Shown here one piece after another: positions 1 to 5,337 of a stretch of DNA of 5,337 nt; within the stretch, counting starts at the first letter, position 1, and the number at the start of each line of letters is the position of its first letter. The notes beneath the pieces are model-generated. The model was not told the DNA's origin and searched no databases. It worked only from the letters and a program-made list of their open reading frames with translations. The DNA is from Clostridia bacterium (lineage in GTDB: Bacteria > Bacillota > Clostridia > Christensenellales > Borkfalkiaceae), in assembly GCA_900768525.1 (NCBI GenBank), contig CAAGDF010000045.1, positions 1 to 5,337 on the forward strand, given 5' to 3'. Made by a program: the position numbers and the translations under genes.

Positions 1-86
1 CTTAAAACAAGCACGATATCCCAACCTTCGTTCTTAAGAAAATTCATTACCGTTTCGCCGAAACTTGCAGCAAAAATCATATTCAT
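1..86 (-). CDS. N-terminal 28 codons of an unidentified protein, cut by the window edge
   Basis: An open frame starts 15 bases after the pgi stop and stays open to the left edge. The protein opens MNMIFAASFGETV, then a helix-like stretch with MNFLKNEGWD, then the hydrophobic strand IVLVL. This strand-loop-helix-strand order is what the start of a Rossmann-like alpha/beta domain looks like; formyltransferase-type enzymes such as Fmt begin in a similar way, but 28 residues are too few to assign a family. An AGGA motif (TCCT on the plus strand, 91-94) lies 4 bases before the first ATG (84-86) and 10 bases before a second in-frame ATG (78-80), so either could be the start. The close spacing suggests co-transcription with pgi. 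That it is a real gene is fairly likely; its function is unknown. Confidence 0.7.
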   Translation of the reverse strand, partial: MNMIFAASFGETVMNFLKNEGWDIVLVL

Positions 87-90
87 TCGA

Positions 91-94
91 TCCT
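91..94 (-). promoter_or_regulatory. Ribosome binding site of the gene downstream of pgi
   Basis: The minus strand reads AGGA here, inside the 15-base gap after the pgi TGA stop (102-104). The spacing is short (4 bases) to the ATG at 84-86 and long (10 bases) to the ATG at 78-80, so the site supports a real gene without deciding its exact start. Confidence 0.5.
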
Positions 95-101
95 ATATAA
101 C

Positions 102-1526
102 TCAGATAATGAAGTCGTTTTGTTTTTTAGGAGCGTTGTCGAGTTCTTCGCGCTTTGCTTCGTAACCTTTTCTGCCGAGCAATGCGTAAGTAGCGTTTTT
201 GCCGTTTTCTACGCCCGGTTGATTGAATGTGTCGATACCAAGCATTTCGCCTGTGAATGCGGTTTCCATCTGGAAGAAATAGAGCAATTCACCGATAGTG
301 AACGCGTTTACTTCGGGAAGCGTAATCGTGCGGTTAAGTCTGCCTTTGGAGGTAAGAGCGTATTCGGTAGCCTTTCTTTCGGCGGTGATAAGCTCGTTCA
401 TGGTGTGCCCGCAAAGGAAGTTTACGTCGGGAATATCCTTGCAACCATCACTTATGGTCTGAACGCCCCTGTATTCGTCGACGGCAAGGAACGTAACCAC
501 CTTATCGTAAGGGCCTTCGGTGTACAGCTGAACCTGACTGTGCTGATCGGTTACGCCGAGCGCCTTTACGGGCGTTTGACCGACGTTTACCTTTTCGCCT
601 TTAAGGTTAACCTCTTTACCGAGGCTCTCGCCCCAAAGTTGGCAATACCAATCCGCCATATATTTTAAACTATCGGCATAAGGCATCATAACCGATACGT
701 TTTTGCCTTTTTGCATAGAGAGATAGGACAAAAGCGCGCCCATCATTGCGGGATTACTTCTGAAGTCTTTGCGCATGCAAAGTCCGTCCATATATTTTGC
801 GCCGTCGAGCATGGCTTTGATATCGATGCCGAGAACGGCTGCGGGCAGCAGCCCTACGGGGCAAAGTTCGGAAAATCTTCCGCCTACGCCGTCGGGAATA
901 TAGAAGGTCTTAAGTCCTTCTTCCTTGGCTATCTTTATAAGATTGCCCTTTGCCGCGGAGGTCGTTGCGATCATATGCTCGCTTGCCTTATCGCCCAGAC
1001 GATCTTTAAGTATCTTCATAATGATGAGATACTGCGTCATGGTTTCGCTCGTTGAACCGCTCTTTGTAATAACGTTGAATATGGTCTTTTCTGGATCTAC
1101 AACGTCGAGAAGCGCAAGCATTCTTTCGGGATCTACGTTATCTTCTACGAAAAACTTGGGGGCTTTACGCTTGGACTTGGGCAAATCGTTATGATGCAAG
1201 TGGCAAAGAGCCTGAAATACGGCTATAGGACCGAGCGCGCTGCCGCCGATACCGAGCACTACGAAATTATCGCAATTTTTGCGGATTTGCTTTGCCGTAG
1301 CAAGAATATCTTCGACGACTTCGTCCTGATTGTAAGGAAGATCCGTCCACCCCATCATGTTTTTGCCTCTGCCTTCGGCAACGCGGTCGTATGCATACTT
1401 GCACAACGGTTTGTTGCCTTCGAGTTCTTTTTCGTCAAACCCCTCTTCTCCGACGAACGATTTCATCATGTTGTTGTAGTCAAGTCTGACTCTCATTTTT
1501 TCTCTTGTTTCTTTGTTTAAGCGCAT
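102..1526 (-). CDS. pgi: Glucose-6-phosphate isomerase (phosphoglucose isomerase)
   Basis: This cytoplasmic enzyme of glycolysis and gluconeogenesis interconverts glucose-6-phosphate and fructose-6-phosphate. The 474-residue protein is complete; it is closer to the short bacterial form (about 450 in Bacillus) than to the E. coli form (about 550). Two SIS-type sugar-phosphate subdomains are visible. GIGGSALGP (92-100) and SGSTSET (156-162) form the phosphate-binding part, and GGRFS (215-219) lies in the first family signature. WGES (298-301) carries the expected catalytic Glu300, DQHS (327-330) the His329 expected to open the ring, and FNQPGVENGK (434-443) is the second signature with conserved Lys443. 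None of the key residues I looked for is missing. The chosen ATG is preceded by GGAG with an 8-base spacer. The gene starts 14 bases after the isomerase/epimerase stop and is followed 15 bases later by another gene, so it is probably mid-operon and may be translationally coupled to its neighbour. Confidence 0.98.
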   Translation of the reverse strand: MRLNKETREKMRVRLDYNNMMKSFVGEEGFDEKELEGNKPLCKYAYDRVAEGRGKNMMGWTDLPYNQDEVVEDILATAKQIRKNCDNFVVLGIGGSALGPIAVFQALCHLHHNDLPKSKRKAPKFFVEDNVDPERMLALLDVVDPEKTIFNVITKSGSTSETMTQYLIIMKILKDRLGDKASEHMIATTSAAKGNLIKIAKEEGLKTFYIPDGVGGRFSELCPVGLLPAAVLGIDIKAMLDGAKYMDGLCMRKDFRSNPAMMGALLSYLSMQKGKNVSVMMPYADSLKYMADWYCQLWGESLGKEVNLKGEKVNVGQTPVKALGVTDQHSQVQLYTEGPYDKVVTFLAVDEYRGVQTISDGCKDIPDVNFLCGHTMNELITAERKATEYALTSKGRLNRTITLPEVNAFTIGELLYFFQMETAFTGEMLGIDTFNQPGVENGKNATYALLGRKGYEAKREELDNAPKKQNDFII

Positions 1527-1534
1527 AATATATT

Positions 1535-1538
1535 CTCC
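1535..1538 (-). promoter_or_regulatory. Ribosome binding site of pgi
   Basis: The minus strand reads GGAG (CTCC on the plus strand), 8 bases before the pgi ATG, in the 14-base gap after the TAA stop (1541-1543) of the upstream gene. It supports the long start of pgi over the in-frame Met at codon 11. Confidence 0.75.
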
Positions 1539-1540
1539 GT

Positions 1541-2332
1541 TTAAAAAATTTTTTCTTCTATATTCCGCAAATAATCGAGCGAACCTCTAAGCTCGTCGAT
1601 CGTTTGAAAATTATCTTTGTAAACTTCTATAAGGCAATCGCCTTTAAATCCGTTAGCGGCTAAAATTCCGAACAATTCCTCAAAATCGAAATTGCCGTTT
1701 TTACCCGGCAATGCGGTTCTGCCGTTTCCGTCAAGATCGGACAAATGCACGGTTCTGATACCGTCGCCCATTTCTTCGATATATTCTTTATAGTCAAAAC
1801 CGCTTACATGCGCCTGCTTAATATCAAGACAAGCGCACATTTCGGGGCAATATTTCTTTACGTTTTTAAAGAACCCGGGCTTGTTGTAATATGCCCACTC
1901 TACGTTTTCAAGGCATAAATCAACCCCATGCTTTTTTGCCATTTCGCACAGCGTAGTCATGTATTCGCCGATCTGCTCATAATTCTCATACTTTACGCCC
2001 TTTTTAAAACGGGCTTTGCCGTGCAACGTATAAGCCGTCGCGCCGAGAATCTCCGCCGAACGCAAACATTCTTCGTAAATTGCCAGTGCATCGTTGCGGG
2101 TTCTTTCGCAATCGGAAAATAACTGCGGTTCAAAATGCGTGTTAAGCGTGTGTATCGAATGTACGCGCAAGCCGCCCTTGCGTTCATTGAGCAGTTTGGC
2201 GAACGATTCTTTATATTCGCAATAGGTTTCAAGAAAAACCTCTACCACCCGCGCGTCTATTTTATCGAGTATCGGCAATGCGTCCTCGTTATAATAACGC
2301 CCGAACAAACTTGCCGTTGAAATTCCTATCAT
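1541..2332 (-). CDS. Sugar phosphate isomerase/epimerase family protein (xylose isomerase-like TIM barrel)
   Basis: The 263-residue cytoplasmic protein has the length and motif order of the AP-endonuclease-2/xylose-isomerase-like TIM-barrel family, whose members use a divalent metal to isomerise or epimerise sugars and related compounds. Candidate metal ligands at barrel strand ends are Glu142 (LCLENV, 139-144), Asp170 and His175 (LDIKQAH, 169-175), His196 in VHLSD (195-199) and Glu236 (LIEVY, 234-238). HSIHTLNTH (58-66) and YTLHGK (101-106) add conserved-looking histidines, and LPGKNGNFDF (208-217) fits the usual PG-G-DF loop before the last helix. Cysteines are frequent, with a C-x3-C-x-C group at 162-168. 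The ATG follows a purine-rich but weak site (AAGAAG). It is the first gene of the proposed pgi operon, which points to sugar metabolism, but the substrate is not identifiable. Endonuclease IV is less likely given the length, the divergent motifs and the neighbouring pgi. Confidence 0.87.
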   Translation of the reverse strand: MIGISTASLFGRYYNEDALPILDKIDARVVEVFLETYCEYKESFAKLLNERKGGLRVHSIHTLNTHFEPQLFSDCERTRNDALAIYEECLRSAEILGATAYTLHGKARFKKGVKYENYEQIGEYMTTLCEMAKKHGVDLCLENVEWAYYNKPGFFKNVKKYCPEMCACLDIKQAHVSGFDYKEYIEEMGDGIRTVHLSDLDGNGRTALPGKNGNFDFEELFGILAANGFKGDCLIEVYKDNFQTIDELRGSLDYLRNIEEKIF

Positions 2333-2366
2333 ACTTGTTTCTTCTTGTTTGTTATTTTTTGCATAT

Positions 2367-2411
2367 TATCACTTTCGCGCAGCGAAAATATAACTTTGCC
2401 GTAAAGCAAAA
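2367..2411. repeat. Two tandem hairpin modules of about 22 bases
   Basis: On the plus strand two modules follow each other without a gap. Module 1 (2367-2388) is TATCAC, then TTTCGC (2373-2378), loop GCA, GCGAAA (2382-2387). Module 2 (2389-2411) is TATAAC, then TTTGC (2395-2399), loop CGTAAA, GCAAA (2406-2410). Both have a TAT-N-AC lead, a TTT-containing left arm, an AAA-containing right arm and a closing A. The next bases (TCTCAATC) may be the lead of a decayed third module. The arms pair although their sequences differ between modules, which suggests that the fold is kept. They lie in the presumed leader or promoter of the isomerase-pgi operon. Their role is unknown; an interspersed intergenic repeat is one possibility. 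Confidence 0.5.
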
Positions 2412-2417
2412 TCTCAA
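2387..2417 (-). promoter_or_regulatory. Candidate sigma-A-type promoter of the isomerase-pgi operon
   Basis: On the minus strand TTGAGA (2412-2417; 5 of 6 to TTGACA) is followed after 19 bases by TATATT (2387-2392; 5 of 6 to TATAAT). The spacer is longer than the 17-base optimum and contains a small hairpin. Transcription would begin about 50 bases before the isomerase ATG. A second possible -10, GATAAT at 2365-2370, lacks a good -35. An operon promoter is expected somewhere in this gap, but the exact site is a weak call. Confidence 0.25.
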
Positions 2418-2425
2418 TCTTGTCA

Positions 2426-2462
2426 CTGACTAATCGCGCCGAAAAATCGGCGCGATCGTCAG
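2426..2462 (-). terminator. Long composite hairpin downstream of hpf, possible terminator without U-tract
   Basis: The core is a perfect 10-bp inverted repeat, ATCGCGCCGA (2433-2442) against TCGGCGCGAT (2447-2456), with a 4-base loop (AAAA on plus, TTTT on minus). Outer arms CTGAC (2426-2430) and GTCAG (2458-2462) extend it to 15 pairs across a 2-base/1-base internal bulge. It lies about 75 bases after the hpf stop and before the next operon, where a terminator is expected. Neither side has a T-rich tract, so it is not a standard intrinsic terminator. It could be a processing or mRNA-stability structure, a repeat copy or a protein-binding palindrome. The inverted repeat is certain; the terminator role is inferred from position. 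Confidence 0.35.
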
Positions 2463-2481
2463 CTGATTTATAAATGATTAT

Positions 2482-2499
2482 TAACCGAACTATCGGTTA
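2482..2499 (-). other. Short perfect inverted repeat after hpf
   Basis: TAACCGA (2482-2488) and TCGGTTA (2493-2499) form a 7-bp stem with a 4-base loop, about 40 bases after the hpf stop and followed on the minus strand by AT-rich sequence (ATAATCATTTAT). It may help to end or stabilise the clpC-hpf transcript, or be an operator-like site. There is no continuous U-tract. Confidence 0.35.
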
Positions 2500-2535
2500 C
2501 ACGATAATGTTAAGTTTAATCTATTTTCACGCAAA

Positions 2536-3054
2536 TCAGAAAACAGGATCGATAAGTCCCATATCTCCGTCGTCACGCAGGTAAAGCACTTTGACTTTCC
2601 CGTTTTCTTTATCGAGAAACACATAGAAATTATGTCCCAAAAGTTCAAATTCTTCCATAGCTTCGTCAATCGCCATAGGCGTAAGATTGAACTGTTTGGT
2701 CTTGACAAGTTTTGCGGGTTCGAGTTCCTGCTCGGAAAACTCCTCGCCGACAAGCGCGTTGCGGCGAAGTTGCTTTTCGAGTTTGGAACGGTGCTTGTAA
2801 ATCTGCCTTTCGAGTTTGGGAACAACAAGGTCTATACCGTCGTAAAAGTTATCCGCATAAGCCTGCGCTCTTAAAAGATTGCTCTTGTAGTTCACTTCAA
2901 GTTCTATCTTGCAGGTTCTGTTTTCTTTTTTGAGGTATACTTTGCACTTGCTGTCATCTTCAAAATACTTATCGAGTTTTGAAACTTTCTTTTCGATAAC
3001 CGAAGATATCTTCTCGTTGACCTGATAATTTTTTGCGATAATTTCAATTTTCAT
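2536..3054 (-). CDS. hpf: Ribosome hibernation promotion factor, long form
   Basis: The 172-residue cytoplasmic protein has both domains of long HPF. The N-terminal S30AE/YfiA-like domain (about 1-100) binds the decoding region of the 30S subunit and blocks translation. It includes the typical YADNFYDGIDLVVPKLERQI segment (66-85) followed by a basic stretch (KHRSKLEKQLRR, 87-98). A polar linker (about 101-115) leads to the C-terminal dimerisation domain, where KQFNLTPM (120-127), DEAMEEFELLGHNFYVF (130-146) and GDMGLIDP (163-170) match the usual family pattern. This domain joins two 70S ribosomes into an inactive 100S particle in long-HPF organisms. The length is normal and no truncation is seen. 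The ATG follows a strong GGAGG with a 6-base spacer, which touches the clpC stop, so hpf is almost certainly expressed with clpC. In Bacillus hpf lies next to secA instead, so this pairing is less common. Confidence 0.97.
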   Translation of the reverse strand: MKIEIIAKNYQVNEKISSVIEKKVSKLDKYFEDDSKCKVYLKKENRTCKIELEVNYKSNLLRAQAYADNFYDGIDLVVPKLERQIYKHRSKLEKQLRRNALVGEEFSEQELEPAKLVKTKQFNLTPMAIDEAMEEFELLGHNFYVFLDKENGKVKVLYLRDDGDMGLIDPVF

Positions 3055-3060
3055 AATAAG

Positions 3061-3065
3061 CCTCC
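3061..3065 (-). promoter_or_regulatory. Strong hpf ribosome binding site abutting the clpC stop
   Basis: The minus strand reads TGA, one C, then GGAGG: the clpC stop codon (3067-3069) is one base from the Shine-Dalgarno sequence, followed by 6 bases and the hpf ATG. Ribosomes ending clpC would sit on the hpf initiation region, which suggests translational coupling. Confidence 0.8.
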
Positions 3066-3066
3066 G

Positions 3067-5337
3067 TCAAATGATTATATATTCGATCGCATCGTTTTTG
3101 CCGACAAGTTTCACGATATCGCCGTCAACAATCCGCCCCGCTATTATCTCATCGGAAAGCATGTCCTCTATGAGATTCTGAATAGCGCGTCTTAACGGTC
3201 TTGCGCCGTATTCGGGATCGTAACCTACGTCGAGAATAACGCGATCTACCGATTCGTCGGTGATAAGTTCGATTTGCCTTTTCGCCAGCCGTTTTCTGAG
3301 CGAGCCGAGCAGTAGTTCAACGATTTTTCCGCATTCCTCTTCGGTCAATTTACGGAAAGCGACTATTTCGTCGACACGGTTCAGAAACTCCGGTCTGAAT
3401 TTCTTTTCCAAGGCTTTTTTCACCTGAACGTCCAAATCGCGATCGCCGCACAAATCTTCGGGATCTATCGGCGAAAAATCGCATTCTTTGGCACCGACGT
3501 TCGAAGTCATGATGATTATTGTATTTTTAAAATCGACAAGACGACCTTTGCTGTCCGTCAGCCTGCCGTCGTCGAGAATTTGCAGGAATATATTGAATAT
3601 ATCGGGGTGAGCCTTTTCGATTTCGTCGAAAAGCACAACCGAGTACGGACGACGCCTTACCTTGCCCGTAAGCTGCCCTTCTTCCTCGTACCCCACATAT
3701 CCCGGGGCAACGCCTATAAGTTTGCTTACGTCGTGTTTTTCGGGATATTCGCTCATATCTATGCGGATAAGAGCCTTTTCGTCTCCGAAAACCGCTTCCG
3801 CCAAAGCCTTGGCAAGTTCGGTTTTACCCACGCCCGTAGGTCCTACGAAAATAAACGAGCCGTTGGGGCGTTTAGGATCTTTTAAATCGGCTCGCGCCCT
3901 TTTTAAAGCCCTCGATACGGCGCGGATAGCCTGCTTTTGCCCGATAACGCGCTTGCCGAGTTCCTCTTCGAGATTGAGCAGTTTTCTGCTTTCCTCGGCG
4001 GTTATGCCGCTTACGGGAATATCGGTCATAGTGCTTATGGTTTCGGCAACGTCCTCGCGGTCGACGGTCGGACGCTTGCCCGATTTTTTTGCCGATACTT
4101 CGTTCTTGAGCCGTTTAAGTTCGGCGGTCTTTTCGTTTATATCGCGCGTTAAGTCGGACATCCTGTCAAGTTCGCCCAGACTTTTGAAAAAGTCGCGCTG
4201 GGAATAAAGCGTTTTTATGGTTTTATCAAGCTCGGTCATAGCGGCTTCGCAGCTTGAAAATTTGATTTTTACATGCGCCGCGGCTTCGTCGATAACGTCT
4301 ATTGCCTTATCGGGAAGATTCCTGTCCGTAATGTACCTGTCGGACAAATCGACGGCAGCGTCGATGGCTTTATCGGTAATGGTAACGCGGTGATGATCTT
4401 CGAACTTGGCGCGTAAACCGCGTAAAATCATCTTTGCAGCATCGGTTGAAGGCGGATCGACGTTGATTTGCTGAAACCGCCTGTCGAGAGCGGGATCTTT
4501 TTCGATATACTTCCTGTATTCGTCGATAGTCGTTGCGCCGATAACGCGGAACTCGCCGCGAGCAAGAGCGGGTTTGAGCATTTCGGCAACGTCCATTCCC
4601 GAACTTTCTTTTCCGCCGCCCGTTCCTACGATATTATGTATCTCGTCGATAAAAAGTATAATTCTATCGTCGTTTTTAATTATGTTAAGTGCTTTTTTAA
4701 ATCTTTCTTCAAACTCGCCGCGATATCTTGCGCCCGCGATGAGATCGGAAATGTTAAGCGAAAAAATCTCTTTGCCGATAAGCGTATCGGGAACGTTACC
4801 CGCGACTATCGCTTGAGCAAGTCCTTCTACTACCGCGCTTTTACCTACGCCCGCCTCGCCTACGAGCACGGGGCTGTTTTTGGTTCTTCTTGACAACGCT
4901 GTGACCACTCTTTCGATTACGTCGTCGCGCCCGATGACGGGATCGAGTTTGCCTTTTCTTGCAAGATCGGTAAGGTTTATTCCGAATTCGTCAAGTTCGT
5001 CGCTTTCGTTTTGCTCTTTTTCTCCGCTTAAATCGTCAACAGGTTTTTCGCGGTATTCTTCCTTGGTTTCGGTCTCGTAAACGCGCTTTCTTTTCAGCCC
5101 GCGATTACTTGCATCGTCCGACGCATGGTCGGTTTTTTCATTCGCTTTTGCTGTTTTATACCCGCCGCGAGCATTGTTTTGTTGTTCTTTATATTCGGCA
5201 AAAAGATTTCTTATAGTGCGAACCGAGATATTCAGCCCGCTGCACATACGCTCGGTCGCTTCGTCGAGCGGAACGCCCAAATGCCTTAAAATTTTGCCCG
5301 CCACCGTATCGCCCGCACAAAGCATTGTAACAAACAC
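3067..5337 (-). CDS. clpC: ClpC-type ATP-dependent unfoldase (Clp/Hsp100), N-terminus beyond the window
   Basis: This AAA+ hexamer unfolds proteins using ATP, normally to feed ClpP. 756 codons are visible and the frame is open at the right edge; the edge GTG is internal, and roughly 80-110 residues are missing. Numbering from the edge: the end of the Clp_N domain (about 4-46, with CAGDTVAGKILRHLGVPLD), then a long charged linker (about 48-118). Ring D1 has Walker A GEAGVGKS (160-167), pore loop YRGE (205-208), Walker B ILFIDE (227-232) and arginine finger ALDRRF (283-288). A short ClpC-size middle coiled coil (about 360-420) excludes ClpB. Ring D2 has GPTGVGKT (499-506), pore GYVG (546-549), VVLFDE (567-572), FRPEFLNRVDEI (647-658) and sensor-2 GARPLRR (711-717). 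The loop at 613-637 that should carry the ClpP-docking [ILV]-G-[FL] tripeptide shows none. hpf follows at once. Regulation, for example by CtsR, cannot be seen here. The family is certain; ClpC rather than another Clp ATPase is very likely. Confidence 0.93.
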   Translation of the reverse strand: MFVTMLCAGDTVAGKILRHLGVPLDEATERMCSGLNISVRTIRNLFAEYKEQQNNARGGYKTAKANEKTDHASDDASNRGLKRKRVYETETKEEYREKPVDDLSGEKEQNESDELDEFGINLTDLARKGKLDPVIGRDDVIERVVTALSRRTKNSPVLVGEAGVGKSAVVEGLAQAIVAGNVPDTLIGKEIFSLNISDLIAGARYRGEFEERFKKALNIIKNDDRIILFIDEIHNIVGTGGGKESSGMDVAEMLKPALARGEFRVIGATTIDEYRKYIEKDPALDRRFQQINVDPPSTDAAKMILRGLRAKFEDHHRVTITDKAIDAAVDLSDRYITDRNLPDKAIDVIDEAAAHVKIKFSSCEAAMTELDKTIKTLYSQRDFFKSLGELDRMSDLTRDINEKTAELKRLKNEVSAKKSGKRPTVDREDVAETISTMTDIPVSGITAEESRKLLNLEEELGKRVIGQKQAIRAVSRALKRARADLKDPKRPNGSFIFVGPTGVGKTELAKALAEAVFGDEKALIRIDMSEYPEKHDVSKLIGVAPGYVGYEEEGQLTGKVRRRPYSVVLFDEIEKAHPDIFNIFLQILDDGRLTDSKGRLVDFKNTIIIMTSNVGAKECDFSPIDPEDLCGDRDLDVQVKKALEKKFRPEFLNRVDEIVAFRKLTEEECGKIVELLLGSLRKRLAKRQIELITDESVDRVILDVGYDPEYGARPLRRAIQNLIEDMLSDEIIAGRIVDGDIVKLVGKNDAIEYIII

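Noticed and set aside
120..668. Plus-strand open frame of 182 codons opposite pgi
   Set aside because: It is fully antisense to pgi, whose protein matches a known family along its whole length. The translation shows no recognisable domain and there is no good ribosome binding site.
2329..2364. An 11-codon minus-strand frame (MQKITNKKKQV) whose stop overlaps the isomerase ATG
   Set aside because: An overlapping leader peptide is possible, but there is no Shine-Dalgarno sequence before its ATG, and a Lys-rich peptide from A-rich leader DNA is easily a chance product.
2333..2535. CRISPR array, tRNA, riboswitch or a small gene in the intergenic region
   Set aside because: There are no regularly spaced identical repeats with unique spacers, no cloverleaf with a CCA end, no riboswitch core that I recognise, and no open frame with a ribosome binding site. 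Only the inverted repeats and the weak promoter listed are supported.
2490..2828. Minus-strand open frame of 112 codons overlapping hpf in another frame
   Set aside because: hpf is clearly the coding frame here; this overlap has Arg/Asn/Ser-rich composition and no family features.
3662..4207. Plus-strand open frame of 181 codons opposite clpC
   Set aside because: The translation is Ser/Leu/Pro-rich, low-complexity sequence typical of the antisense of a conserved AAA+ gene; the clpC reading explains the region.
5335..5337. GTG at the right edge as the start codon of clpC
   Set aside because: The sequence begins inside the Clp_N repeat (strand and helix before GVPLD). A complete ClpC has about 100 more residues in front, so the gene simply runs off the window.
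3067..5337. ClpB instead of ClpC for the Clp ATPase
   Set aside because: ClpB has a middle domain of about 120 residues; only a short coiled coil of about 60 residues or less separates D1 from D2 here, as in ClpC.

Overview
The window is compact chromosomal DNA with every supported gene on the minus strand. Read in the direction of transcription (high to low coordinates) the order is: a 5'-truncated clpC-type AAA+ unfoldase gene, hpf (long ribosome hibernation factor), a 203-base intergenic region rich in inverted repeats, a TIM-barrel sugar phosphate isomerase/epimerase gene, pgi (glucose-6-phosphate isomerase), and the first 28 codons of an unidentified gene that runs off the left edge. The ClpC architecture (two AAA+ rings with a short middle domain), the long form of HPF, the purine-rich Shine-Dalgarno sites and the tight same-strand packing suggest a Bacillota (Firmicutes), probably Clostridia-like and perhaps uncultured. 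Base composition looks moderate, but I did not compute it. I would not go below class level.

Right part (2536-5337): clpC and hpf form one transcription unit. The clpC TGA stop sits directly against the strong GGAGG ribosome binding site of hpf, so the two are very likely translationally coupled. Together they make a stress/stationary-phase pair: a protein-unfolding machine and the factor that parks ribosomes as 100S dimers. The clpC promoter, and any CtsR-type operator, would lie beyond the right edge.

Middle (2333-2535): no gene. It holds a 7-bp hairpin just after hpf, a long composite GC-rich hairpin with no U-tract, and two tandem hairpin modules of about 22 bases with similar flanks. 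A weak candidate promoter for the next operon overlaps these modules.

Left part (1-2332): the isomerase/epimerase, pgi and the partial gene follow one another with gaps of 14 and 15 bases that contain the ribosome binding sites of the next gene. They therefore look like a carbohydrate-metabolism operon. Pgi interconverts glucose-6-phosphate and fructose-6-phosphate. The TIM-barrel protein probably isomerises or epimerises another sugar, but its substrate cannot be read from the sequence.

I did not find a new multi-gene system. The points most worth a second look are a ClpC with no recognisable ClpP-docking tripeptide and an unusually long charged linker, the clpC-hpf coupling, and the hairpin modules in the intergenic region.
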